DNA from: CALKXV01 sp964632495
GTDB taxonomy: Bacteria > Pseudomonadota > Alphaproteobacteria > Rhodobacterales > Rhodobacteraceae
Direction of reading: 5' to 3'
NCBI GenBank assembly: GCA_964632495.1
Contig: CAZWDS010000001.1
Location: 83,680 to 147,679, forward strand
DNA length: 64,000 nucleotides
Shown one piece after another: positions 54,348 to 62,889 of this stretch (position 1 is the first letter of the stretch; every line of letters begins with the position of its first letter). Both the position numbers and the translations under genes were made by a program. The notes below the pieces were generated by a model. The model made no database searches. It saw nothing but the letters and a program-made list of their open reading frames with translations, and was not told where the DNA came from.

Positions 54348-55068
54348 TCACATAGTTCACTGACAGGTCCCTGTCAGACAGGCTCCAACTCCAGGCGACG
54401 GGGTTGAAGACGAACCCGGTGCGGTCAACGGGATCAAGTCCTGCTTTATTCAGCAACTTGCAAAGCTCGTCCGGTGTGATGAACTTGGACCATTCGTGCG
54501 TGCCTTTTGGCAGCCAACGCATGATGTACTCGGCCCCCAGAATCGCAACCGCATAGCTTTTCGGGTTCCGGTTGATCGTTGAACACGTCATAAGGCCACC
54601 CGGTTTCAGCAGCGCGTGGCAGGCGTTCAGGTAAGCTTGAGGGTCGGCCACGTGTTCCACGACCTCCATGTTCAAAACCGCATCAAACTTTTCGCCTGCC
54701 TCCGCCAAGGCTTCCGCAGTGGTGTGACGATAATCGATGTCGAGGCCTTGTTCTTCGGCGTGAACCATGGCGACGGGGATGTTTCGTTCGGCAGCATCTG
54801 CGCCAACAACATCTGCCCCCAAACGCGCCATGGGTTCAGCCAAAAGTCCGCCGCCGCAGCCGATATCCAGAATGCGAAGGCCGCTAAACGGCATTGGTCC
54901 GTCCAGATCCCGTCCGAATTCCGAAGCGATTTGCGACGTGATGTAATCCAGCCTGCACGGGTTCAACATGTGCAGCGGTTTGAACTTGCCATTCGGGTCC
55001 CACCACTCGGCAGCCATCGCTTGAAACTTGTCTATTTCATGAGCGTCGATCGTTGATGCTTGAGCCAT
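54328..55068 (-). CDS. ubiG: 3-demethylubiquinone-9 3-O-methyltransferase
   Basis: SAM-dependent O-methyltransferase of ubiquinone synthesis, acting twice in the pathway. 'KFQAMAAEWWDPNGKFKPLH' (20 residues) is the canonical N-terminus; 'ILDIGCGGGLLAEPMARLGA' (20 residues) is the SAM motif, with 'NMEVVEHVADP' and 'CSTINRNPKSY'. 246 residues. Convergent with marR and divergent from the peptidase gene. Confidence 0.95.
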   Translation of the reverse strand: MAQASTIDAHEIDKFQAMAAEWWDPNGKFKPLHMLNPCRLDYITSQIASEFGRDLDGPMPFSGLRILDIGCGGGLLAEPMARLGADVVGADAAERNIPVAMVHAEEQGLDIDYRHTTAEALAEAGEKFDAVLNMEVVEHVADPQAYLNACHALLKPGGLMTCSTINRNPKSYAVAILGAEYIMRWLPKGTHEWSKFITPDELCKLLNKAGLDPVDRTGFVFNPVAWSWSLSDRDLSVNYVTTSVRR

Positions 55069-55138
55069 TTCGGCAAGACCCTATGTTTGTTCTAAATTCA
55101 GCCGTGAAACGGCCCTCAACCCCGTATATAGGTCGTTC

Positions 55139-56122
55139 ATGGACAGACCGTCAGACCAAAAGACTGCGTCACAGTATCTCTACCCGAGGATCGATCCGTA
55201 CGATCAGCGGATGTTGGATGTGGGTGATGGTCATCGATTGTATGTAGAACAATGTGGCAATCCCGATGGATTTCCAGTGGTCGTCTTGCATGGTGGGCCG
55301 GGGGGTGGGTGCAGTCCGGCGATGCGTCGCTACTTTGACCCTAATTTCTATCGCGTCATTCTATTCGATCAGCGCGGCTGCGGCCGGTCGCGTCCTCATG
55401 CAAGTGTAGACGACAACACGACGTGGCATCTGGTGCGGGATATCGAGTTGATCCGCGAAACCCTGGGGATCAGCCGATGGAATGTCTTTGGCGGCAGTTG
55501 GGGCGCAACTCTCGGTTTGATTTATGGAATCACGCATCCTGAACATGTATCCAATCTGATCCTGCGGTCTGTGTTCTTGATGACCCAAGGCGAGTTGGAT
55601 TGGTTTTATGGCGGCGGTGCGGGTGGTTTCTGGCCAGATGTTTGGAAGCGGTTCACGTCGATCATACCGGATGATGAACAGGATGACCTGATCGAGGCTT
55701 ATGCGAGGCGGCTGTTCTCGGGCGACCGGACTTTGGAAACGCGGTATGCGCGGGCTTGGGCCAGTTGGGAGAATACACTGGCCTCTATTCGAAACGACGG
55801 TCCGGGCGGTGATAGTCCGGGCGAGTTTGCGCGTGCTTTCGCAAGGCTTGAAAACCATTACTTCCGAAATAGCGGCTTTTTAGAACATGACGGCTGGATC
55901 GAAGCAAATCTTGATCGTTTGTCGAATGTTCGTGGGTTCATTGTGCAGGGCCGTTACGACATGATTTGCCCTCCGGCCGGGGCGTTTCGTCTGAATGCCG
56001 GTTGGAAAGGATCGACCCTGCGGATCATCCCGCGCGCTGGCCACGCGTTAAGCGAACCGGGAATAAGTGCTGAACTGGTGCGTATAAACGATGCGCTGAA
56101 ATTGCGGGGGGCTTCCGTTTGA
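55139..56122 (+). CDS. pip: Proline iminopeptidase
   Basis: Alpha/beta hydrolase releasing N-terminal proline from peptides. 'VVVLHGGPGGGCSP' oxyanion loop, 'LFDQRGCGRSRPH', nucleophile Ser in 'FGGSWGATLGL', and the His in 'PRAGHALSEPG'. 327 residues, standard. The start has no strong SD; the promoter likely lies in the short gap shared with ubiG. Confidence 0.93.
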   Translation: MDRPSDQKTASQYLYPRIDPYDQRMLDVGDGHRLYVEQCGNPDGFPVVVLHGGPGGGCSPAMRRYFDPNFYRVILFDQRGCGRSRPHASVDDNTTWHLVRDIELIRETLGISRWNVFGGSWGATLGLIYGITHPEHVSNLILRSVFLMTQGELDWFYGGGAGGFWPDVWKRFTSIIPDDEQDDLIEAYARRLFSGDRTLETRYARAWASWENTLASIRNDGPGGDSPGEFARAFARLENHYFRNSGFLEHDGWIEANLDRLSNVRGFIVQGRYDMICPPAGAFRLNAGWKGSTLRIIPRAGHALSEPGISAELVRINDALKLRGASV

Positions 56123-56289
56123 ACGGCCAAAAAGCCGCGCAAAAGTCTTCCGCCCCCTCTGTTTTTGCCTTGGCACTTTGTTTATGATCGTTATCAATTT
56201 CCAAAGGTCTGCCGATCCACCGCCTCTGTTTCGCCTAATTTGGCCGATTTGTTAAGGAAGTCGGGGGCGGCATTTAGGGAACCTGGGGA

Positions 56290-56925
56290 ATGAAAATCAG
56301 AATAACGGCTATCTGTCTTGGTGCCGCGCTTATGCTTAGCCTGCCAGCTGCAGCGGATGCGTGTACGCGAACCGTGTCCAAGAAGGCGGCCCAGACGATT
56401 GTTCCTGCGGGTAAGATCAATCAGGGGCTTTTGGATCAAGCCGTGCGTTCGGAAGTCAATTTCCACCGTTGCCGGGCCGGTCTTTCAAGCGTTGGCAATG
56501 CTGGTAACGGTTTGGCCAATCAGGCTGCAAAACACAGCAAGTGGATGGCTCGCACACAACAACTCACTCACAAAAGCACAGTTGCGGGTCATGCGACATT
56601 GAAACAGCGGGTCAAGAAGTCCGGTGTGAAGTTCCGTACAGGGTCTGAAAACATTGGCATGGTGCATCGCTATCAAATCGATAACCGCCACTTCAAAATT
56701 ATCAATTCGTCATCGTGCCAGTTTGCCACTCAAAAAGGCAAAGCATTACCGCCGCATTCCTATGCGTCTTTGGCACGGCACATTGTGAACCTTTGGATGA
56801 ATTCTCCGGGACATCGGAAGAACATTCTCGACAAACGCGCGACACGAACATCCACCGCTGTGGCATTTGACCCGAAGGCCAAGTACTGCGGCCGTTTTTG
56901 GTTGACCCAGAACTTCGTGGGTTAG
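56290..56925 (+). CDS. Secreted CAP/SCP-domain protein
   Basis: 211 residues with a signal peptide (AICLGAALMLSLPAAADA) and a CAP domain: 'LANQAAKHSKWMARTQQLTH' (20 residues), 'GSENIGMV' and 'LWMNSPGHRKNILD', which hold the conserved His and Glu. Several Cys suggest disulfides (ACTRT, HRCRAG, SSCQFA, KYCGRF). Function unknown. It is the last intact gene before the decayed island to the right. Confidence 0.87.
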   Translation: MKIRITAICLGAALMLSLPAAADACTRTVSKKAAQTIVPAGKINQGLLDQAVRSEVNFHRCRAGLSSVGNAGNGLANQAAKHSKWMARTQQLTHKSTVAGHATLKQRVKKSGVKFRTGSENIGMVHRYQIDNRHFKIINSSSCQFATQKGKALPPHSYASLARHIVNLWMNSPGHRKNILDKRATRTSTAVAFDPKAKYCGRFWLTQNFVG

Positions 56926-57096
56926 GCCAACAAAACAATCTAATGACAGTTACCGATAAGAGTCCGGCCTTTAACCGGGTTTTCTTATGGGATGAACAAT
57001 ATCTTTGCGAATCGCACTGAGACGGGTGTTGTTGAAAATCGAATGCAGCCTCAACGCCTTTAAACCAAGGCCCGAGCAAAAAAAGGCGTATCGGTA

Positions 57097-57330
57097 TTAC
57101 GTCGGTGCGCCCGCGGGATCGCCAACTGCCGCCTCACCAAGCTGCGCATGGGTGCCGTCGCAAAACGGTTGATTTCCCGTGCCTTTGCACTGGCAGAGCG
57201 CCGCCGTGCCGTCTTTGTCAGCTGGTCGCTGTTTTGCGTGGTCTGAGATACCAATACCAAACGCGGTAGCCCTCACGCAGTGCCAGCGGCACGAAGTGGA
57301 CAAGCGCTGGCCCAATCCCGCCCCAGTCAT
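57097..57330 (-). pseudogene. CDGSH iron-sulfur protein, 3' remnant
   Basis: The frame contains one perfect CDGSH signature, 'CQCKGTGNQPFCDGTH', the second motif of the usual two-motif protein ('ALLCQCK...' type). The first CDGSH motif is absent, and the upstream part of the frame overlaps the ferric-reductase remnant and has no family similarity. Hence a 3' fragment joined by deletion. CDGSH proteins bind 2Fe-2S clusters in iron or redox homeostasis. Confidence 0.65.
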
Positions 57331-57817
57331 GCAGCGCGGCCCAATGGACCAGTGTCAGGACTGCCGCTGCATAGCTCGTACGCTGCAATGTCTTCCACGA
57401 TCGCCGCATGCGTCGCACAAAGTAATCCATCGATGTTATGGTCAGGGGGATGAAAATGACAAAAGCCGCCCATCCGGTCTAGATATAAGGCTTGGGAAGA
57501 TCGGCAATCACCTTTGCGGCGGTTCCTTCGTCGATCAGGCAAAAGATCGTATGAAGTGCTGCGTAACCAAAGGCTGCAACACCAAAGTAGCGCCGGTTCT
57601 TTTTCAACCACTGTGGTCCGCGTCAACTTTTGAAAAACAGCACAAGCGATGAGGCCAGCATGGCGATAATCATGAAGCGGGCCCAGATCTCGCCCGTTGG
57701 GTGGAGAAGTTCGTGGAAAATCCGGGGGTCGGTTGAACTGGCAAGCGCACTCGCCATGCCGAAGGCAGGCAGCGCGAGAAGGAGCCAGAGCCAATAGGGG
57801 GACTGTCGGGCTAGCAT
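57218..57817 (-). pseudogene. Ferric-reductase-like transmembrane protein, nonsense-disrupted
   Basis: One continuous frame of 200 codons (stop at 57218) interrupted by TGA at 57623-57625 and TAG at 57479-57481. Pieces: 'MLARQSPYWLWLLLALPAFG' start, 'RGPQWLKKNRRYFGVAAFGY' middle, 'YAAAVLTLVHWAALHDWGG' end, with the HELLHP and LHW haem-ligand-like His residues of ferric reductase-like/MsrQ-type cytochromes. From memory of homologues both stops fall where Trp is usual (TGG to TGA, TGG to TAG). No frameshift is needed to align it, so decay looks recent. Confidence 0.8.
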
Positions 57818-57872
57818 TTTTCAATTCTTGCTTCAGGGTTCAAAAAAGGAGTTTTGTGTCGACGGCCGCCCA

Positions 57873-58675
57873 TTAGCATGCCTGCTCTGCGCGTTTGGCT
57901 TTCTGATGTTCGTCCTCGATCAGACCGATTTTCCAATAGCCCGATATATAGGTGTCTTCACGCAGCACCTGTTTCTTATTCGCGAGGAACCCGCGAACGG
58001 CACGAATGACACTGCTTTCGCCTGCGATGCAGGTCTGCACACGGCCCGTCGGCCAGTACATCGCGCGGATGAAATCTTCTTGCGTGTTTCAGGCCACATG
58101 CGGATCGGGGTGGACCAACCAGTGCTCCTCAATCCCTTCGGGCATGTCGATCTCCTGCCGGTCGCTCTCTGTTGTCACCTCGAAGATTGGGACACCTTTG
58201 GCTTCACGCGGCATCGCTTCCAGCGCGGCGGCAGCGACCGGAATGGCGGACGGATCGGCAGCGACGAGATACCAGTCGGCATCGAACCGCGTGACCTTCG
58301 GCGCGCTTGGCCCTGCAAAGCCAAGAAACGCCCCCGCTGTGGCCGCGGTCGCCCAACGTGACGCCATGCGCCACGAAATCGATGGTCAGTTCCTGCCGCG
58401 CAGCATCGAACTTGCGCACCGTATAGGTGCGTCGCACCGGTGGCGGCCCGCTCTGCAAACGGGCGGCAAAGCTGCCGCGTGTCTCATCGATATCCGGGAT
58501 CATAAGCTTGCAATTGCCGCCGTCGCGACCTTCGGGAAAGCCGTCCAACTCGGGACCTGCAAAGACTATGCGGATCATGTTGGGCGTAAGGTAAAATGCT
58601 TCTTTCACGGTCAAAAGGCGTGGGCCTGGACGTTCCACTGCTTGCCGCGCCAAGGTCAACGTCCTTCGTGCCGCC
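57873..58675 (-). pseudogene. Siderophore-interacting protein (FAD ferric reductase), broken
   Basis: FAD/NAD(P)-dependent reductase of the SIP family, which frees iron from ferri-siderophores. N-terminal FAD domain: 'FYLTPNMIRIVFAGPELDGF' (20 residues) and 'RRTYTVRKFD'. Around 58350-58370 the frame shifts; the next frame carries 'AGAFLGFAGPSAPKVTRFDA' (20 residues) and 'YLVAADPSAIPVAAAALEAM'. A TGA at 58089-58091 then interrupts it before the C-terminal 'YISGYWKIGLIEDEHQKAK' (19 residues), the family's diagnostic GYW...ED-H end. The 5' end is fused to a SnoaL remnant and lacks a start. Confidence 0.82.
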
Positions 58676-58699
58676 GACCATATCCGTGCCAGAAGTAGT

Positions 58700-58962
58700 C
58701 GTCGCCTCATAGGCGGCGATTGTGTCCCAATGCTCAAGGATCAGGCCATCGGCATCGGTGTAGAACATGTCCATCGTAACCCACTGAGCCGCGCCAAAAA
58801 CGCGCGAGCGGTCAGCCCAAGCGAAACAGCCGGTTCCGTAAGCTCGGTCAATCCTGGGTTCGACGTCGGGTTGCCGTAAGCGGGAATGGTCGCCGCCGCC
58901 ATGACAAGCGCCATCAGCCCGAAGAGGACACGCGGCAGGAGATAATCTTTGGTGAGGGTCAT
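58700..58962 (-). pseudogene. Secreted SnoaL/NTF2-like protein remnant A
   Basis: Starts with ATG 58962 and a signal peptide ('YLLPRVLFGLMALVMAAAT', 19 residues). After about 55 codons the frame fails; a second frame carries the domain's C-terminal part 'MDMFYTDADGLILEHWDTIA' (20 residues). The middle of the fold is missing, so both a frameshift near 58800 and a deletion are implied. The 3' end runs into the siderophore-interacting protein remnant. Confidence 0.65.
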
Positions 58963-59161
58963 ATTGCCGCTTTCGATCTTGAGGAAAGAGTTCGTGGTGC
59001 GGCAACCGCGTCAGGGCAAAGCCCTGGCCCGCGGTCACCTGCGTGTCTTAGAAATCGACGGTCAGCGACAAGCGCTGTGCGCAGGGATTTGAGTTTAATA
59101 GTAAGTTCCTTCTGTTGGGTATTCGGCAAAGGGGGCGTGTTTATTCGTCGCTGTGGTAGAC

Positions 59162-59335
59162 TTAGCTCAAGGCAAAGCTGTCTTCGAACCAGTGCCACAG
59201 CACGATCTGGCCATCGCGGACCTTGGCGCGCGGGGCGAAGCTGAACTCGTCCATTTCCTGTGCTCCTGCTTGTTGGCCGAGAATGAGGGGGAGCGCGCTC
59301 GCCAGGGTTGCTGTCATTAGAGTTCTGCGTTGCAT
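59162..59335 (-). pseudogene. Secreted SnoaL/NTF2-like protein remnant B
   Basis: 57 codons: a signal peptide ('MTATLASALPLILGQQAGAQ', 20 residues) joined to 'FAPRAKVRDGQIVLWHWFED' (20 residues), which looks like the last strands of an NTF2-like fold. About 80 residues of the domain are missing in frame, so this is an internally deleted remnant rather than a functional small gene; a short secreted peptide cannot be excluded. Confidence 0.55.
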
Positions 59336-59360
59336 GTCGGGTCCTCCGACTGCGTGGTGG

Positions 59361-59741
59361 TTAGAATTTGCCGGAATGGTTGTTCTCGGCGTCCGGGCCG
59401 GGCATGGGCGCGATGACGTCCCAGTGTTCGACGATTTTACCGTCTTCAGCGCGGAATAGGTCAAATCCGATCGTGGCGGTCGGCCCAAAGCCTTCGGAGC
59501 GTGCGTAGACGGCGACCGTGTCGTCATCTGCGATGACGCGGACGTAGTCTGCCTTGAAACCGTCGGAGTTCGACTGGAACCCAACGACGCCCTTCTGCCC
59601 TTCGACCCCGTCGGGGAACATCGGGTTGTGCTGGATATAATCCTCGGCAAAGTACTGATCGACCGCCTCGACATTTCCAGCAAGAAGCGTGTTTTCGAGC
59701 GTGCGCCAGTCCAGTCGCGGATTTTCGCGGCAATCGTCAGC
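59361..59741 (-). pseudogene. SnoaL/NTF2-like protein remnant C, no start codon
   Basis: Open frame after a TAG at 59742-59744. It contains an almost complete SnoaL-like domain: 'LENTLLAGNVEAVDQYFAED' (20 residues), 'YIQHNPMFPDG', and 'LFRAEDGKIVEHWDVIAPMP' (20 residues). No ATG, GTG or TTG lies upstream in frame; the only internal ATG (59621) would cut off two helices. The start is therefore lost, or the protein begins at Met in 'MFPDG' and is truncated. Confidence 0.6.
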
Positions 59742-59785
59742 CTATTCCATCATTTCAGAGGATATCATTCGGCTAGGCCGAACAG

Positions 59786-60397
59786 TTACTGTCTCAAAGG
59801 AATGTCCAGCGCGATGTGATCGATGCTTTTCAGATCTGCTTCCACCGAATGGTCGAGCAAATCGCGAAAGTTGTTGCCAGCCACTTCTTCAAGGCGGGCA
59901 TCCACCACCGATTCGATTGCCTCGCCTGACTAAGGATGCGTGGGCTCAAATATCCAGCGCGTTTCATGGGTTTCAAGCCGCGCGGTGCCCTCGATCTCCA
60001 TGCCTTCGGGGTCGGGCGGTCGAATGGCTGTTTGCGCAAGCTGCTGATCAAACGGGCGATCGAAGACGATTGCCAAAGTGTCCTTCGTCGCGACCCTTGG
60101 CGCCGAGATTGCCCATAGGTCCGGGTCAGGCAAGGTTCTGAGCGGTGCGGAAATGCTGAAGGTGCGGGCAAAGCGCTCGGTCGCTTCTGAGCCCTGTGCT
60201 CCGGGCCATCCGCCAAAGACAACGATTGAATATGTACCGCCAACTTCGAGTGCCGGTCCCAGCGACAGGTTCTGTGCTACGCCCCGTTTGATGCGGCAGG
60301 GATCCATCAGAAGGATCAGCCGTCCCTCACTGGCGGCCGCTCCCCCATAAATGAGACAGGCCACCGGCAAGGTGCATGTCGCCAGTGCCTGCCTCAT
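59786..60397 (-). pseudogene. Secreted Ig-like (SbsA/Big_5-type) protein, nonsense-disrupted
   Basis: 204 codons from ATG 60397 to TAA 59786, with an internal TAG at 59930-59932. A signal-like 'ALATCTLPVACLIYGGAAA' (19 residues) leads to 'LILLMDPCRIKRGVAQNLSL' (20 residues), a pattern I associate with hypothetical Rhodobacterales proteins carrying bacterial Ig-like folds. After the stop, 'EEVAGNNFRDLLDH' continues the same frame, a typical Ig-like terminal strand. The N-terminal repeat of homologues seems missing. Function unknown. Confidence 0.55.
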
Positions 60398-60412
60398 GCC
60401 CAACGCCGCGAC

Positions 60413-61114
60413 CTATTTGTCGGCCCAGTACTGCGGAAAGTCGAACTCAGCGACAAGATTGTGCAACCGGTTTGGAAAGCCGTAGAAGTTGGAATCGATG
60501 TTCAGACTGCCCGTTTACATGTCGCGCGTCAGAGACACGAACAGGCTGTCACCCAGCGGTGCGATTTGCAGCGACATCCCGTCGAACATGATTGCCTTGC
60601 CCGTGTCGCGCACCTGTGGCGGGTTCTTACCAAGGCCACGGGGGCGGAATGTCGTCTCCTGATCTGGATAATGATCCAGCGCCTGCTTTTGAAACGGCAC
60701 GTCCGCAAGGTCCATCAGAACGATCTGACCGTCCTGACTCACCTTCATGATGGCTGGCGCGGACTCAAAGTTGCCGATCCGCGAGACCGAGATGAAGATC
60801 TCTGTCGTCACCGGGTGCACCGTTATGTCGTTGATCGCCAGTGCGCTTTTCGGGATACCCAGCAAATCTGCGATTCTGACATCGATGTCGCCGATGTTGA
60901 CCGGGGCAACCCCTGAAGGCGCGGCCCCCTCTGTCATGTCGAAGGCTTAGATCGCGCCGCTGTAGTTGTCGCCAACGAGCAAGGTCCCGGTATCCGAGAA
61001 CTCAAGCGCACCGGCGAATTTGAGATCAAGCGTCGCATTCTGGGCGACAACAGCAGTGCCGAAACTTGTCGCTGTTGCAATCGCAGCTGCCGTCAAAAGG
61101 AATGTGTTGGTCAT
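60413..61114 (-). pseudogene. Secreted protein of unknown function, two in-frame stops
   Basis: 233 codons from ATG 61114 to TAG 60413, interrupted by TAA at 60947-60949 and TAA at 60515-60517. Signal peptide 'FLLTAAAIATATSFGTAVVA' (20 residues); 'FAGALEFSDTGTLLVGDNYS' (20 residues) and later 'VHPVTTEIFISVSR' resemble beta-propeller blades. All three pieces are in one frame. I cannot name the family. The ATG and the first bases lie at the edge of the inverted LysR segment (61108-61208), so its original start may have been altered. Confidence 0.55.
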
Positions 61115-61792
61115 CGAGATTTTGCGCGTGGTTCGATAAAGAAGCGTGGTTCCAAGGTAGGCTTCAAGATCTGAGACAATCTCGCCGATCCGCGACGGTG
61201 CAAGACCAGCGAAGGCCGGATACTTTATACCCGCGTCGTCGAAATGTTGCGCAGTGCAGAAGCAGGATTGAATGAACTCAACGCGCTTTCGCTCGATCCG
61301 GTCGGCGCTCTTCGCATCTCTTTGCCCGCGTTCTTGACGGCGGGACCATTGTCGTCCGCGGTCGCAGAGTTTTCCCGACTTCATCCGAACGTGGCTATTT
61401 CGGTGTCCTACACCGATCACCCGATGAGCCTGATCGAAGACGGGTTTGACCTTAGCATTCGTGTGGGCTGGCTGGCTGACAGTTCAATGATGTCGCGCAA
61501 GCTAGCTGATGGCAAACGCGTGCTGGTGGTGGGTACTGATTACGCCAGCAAGCGCAAGGTCCCGAATAAGCCGGCGGACCTCGAAGACTGGGATTGGATA
61601 CAGTACCAGCAGCGCTCCGATACCACCGAGTTCACATCCCCATCCGGAAAGATAGAGAAGGTGACCGGACAGGCGCAAATCGAGGTGGACAGCATCGACG
61701 CTGTCTATCATTTCACGGTCTGCAACATGGGCGTAACGATCTTGCCGTCATTCTTGGCCGATCAGGGACTTTGTGAACCGCCGCGTGACTAG
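61108..61792 (+). pseudogene. LysR-family regulator disrupted by a 101-bp inversion
   Basis: The C-terminal effector domain is read on the plus strand ('LRISLPAFLTAGPLSSAVAE', 20 residues; 'MSLIEDGFDLSIRVGWLADS', 20 residues). The HTH half, 'LAPSRIGEIVSDLEAYLG', is encoded on the minus strand of 61108-61208. Re-inverting that segment joins them without a gap as RTTRKISMTSEGRILYTR, the exact LysR helix-linker pattern. The segment is bounded by TGGTC and GACCA. About 20-25 N-terminal residues and the promoter are also missing, and the C-terminus ends early at PPRD. A member of the DNA-binding regulator class that likely once controlled neighbours. Confidence 0.8.
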
Positions 61793-62258
61793 GCGGGTGA
61801 ACACGGCAACAAGCATAACTTCTACCAAGCAATTACTCTTGCGCCTTGTTCTGTCAAAAGTGCATCTGGACTGACACCAAATATTCTATTCCACCTTAGA
61901 TGGTCAAAAGACTAAGGCGAATACCACGCATAGCATTTGCCAAGACATTGCTTACAAAGAAAACCTGAGCGAAATCGGAATCTGCCATTTCCAAGCCTCA
62001 CTTTGACTTGAGCAGATGCAGCTTTTGGATAGGTCCGGTTTGTCCCGCAAAGCCGTCATAAGTACTCTAGCTGTGCGCGCTGAAATGCGCCGTCGATTAT
62101 TGCTGAATTATTTCTTGGTTGGGTTAGAGCGAAGGGATCGCGGCCAGACCAGATTTCCTTTCGAACCAGTGCCCTCTTGCAGTTCCTGACGGCCAGGCGT
62201 ATATGCACGATAACAGCGGCTCTTCGGCCTCCACCCCCGAAGCACCACCGGATCACAC
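61793..62258. other. Non-coding stretch between the island and rimP
   Basis: Over 450 bp with no supported gene, tRNA or repeat. The first 200 bp look more AT-rich than the genes around it. Short frames here have no start, SD or recognisable motif. It may be decayed DNA continuing the island plus the rimP promoter. Confidence 0.5.
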
Positions 62259-62259
62259 G

Positions 62260-62283
62260 ACGGGCCCGCTGGCCCGTTTTTTT
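62260..62283 (+). terminator. Terminator-like hairpin upstream of rimP
   Basis: ACGGGCC and GGCCCGT form a perfect 7-bp stem around CGCT, followed by seven T residues. It lies 26 bp before the rimP ATG, so it would end transcripts entering from the left or act as a leader attenuator of the rimP-nusA operon. Confidence 0.75.
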
Positions 62284-62308
62284 ATGTCTGAAACCCAAGC
62301 AAGGTGCC

Positions 62309-62887
62309 ATGAACGACCTGATCGCAAAAACAAGCATTGACCAGCGCATGGCCGAGGTGATCACACCCGTGATCGAAGACCTTGGCTTTGAACTGGTGCG
62401 TGTGCGTTTAATGGCCGGGACAAATTCTAAGACACTGCAAATCATGGCTGAAAGGCCCGAAGGCGGCATCGAAGTTGATGATTGCGCTGCGATTTCGACG
62501 GCGGTGTCGGCAACGTTGGATGTGGAAGATCCAATTGAGGACGCTTACACGCTTGAAGTCTCTAGCCCTGGGATTGACCGTCCGTTAACCCGGCTGAAGG
62601 ACTTTGAGACGTGGAAAAGTTACGAAGCCAAGATCGAAACGGCTGAACTGATTGACGGACGTAAGCGTTTTAAAGGTCCGCTGGAGGGAATCGAAGGCGA
62701 CGAGGTTCTGATTGCGATTGAAGAAGGCACGATTGGCTTGAAGTTCGACTGGCTTGCCGAAGCCAAGTTGGTTCTGACCGATGATTTGATCCGCGATGTT
62801 TTGCGTGCCCGAAAGGAATCGGGCGATGTGGACGAGACACAATTTGACGAAGTACAGACCATCATTGATGGCGACGAGGAGACCTGA
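62309..62887 (+). CDS. rimP: Ribosome maturation factor RimP
   Basis: 192-residue 30S assembly factor. N-terminal 'VITPVIEDLGFELVRVRLMA' (20 residues), 'EVSSPGIDRPLTRLKDF' (family signature), and an acidic tail typical of alphaproteobacteria. ATG 62309 follows AAGG by 5 bp; the longer upstream frame crosses the terminator hairpin and is not coding. nusA starts 2 bp after the stop, the standard rimP-nusA operon head. Confidence 0.94.
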   Translation: MNDLIAKTSIDQRMAEVITPVIEDLGFELVRVRLMAGTNSKTLQIMAERPEGGIEVDDCAAISTAVSATLDVEDPIEDAYTLEVSSPGIDRPLTRLKDFETWKSYEAKIETAELIDGRKRFKGPLEGIEGDEVLIAIEEGTIGLKFDWLAEAKLVLTDDLIRDVLRARKESGDVDETQFDEVQTIIDGDEET

Positions 62888-62889
62888 GA

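Noticed and set aside
57479..60949. Stop-codon readthrough or selenocysteine use in the island
   Set aside because: All three stop codons occur, alongside frameshifts and missing starts, with no recoding signals; decay explains all of it.
61108..61208. Phase-variable invertible switch
   Set aside because: The inverted ends are only 5 bp, no recombinase gene is nearby, and the restored gene would still lack its N-terminus, so a one-off rearrangement is simpler.
62160..62260. tRNA gene before rimP, suggested by an ...AGCACCACC stretch
   Set aside because: No cloverleaf arms, no T-loop GTTCRA box and no acceptor pairing could be found.
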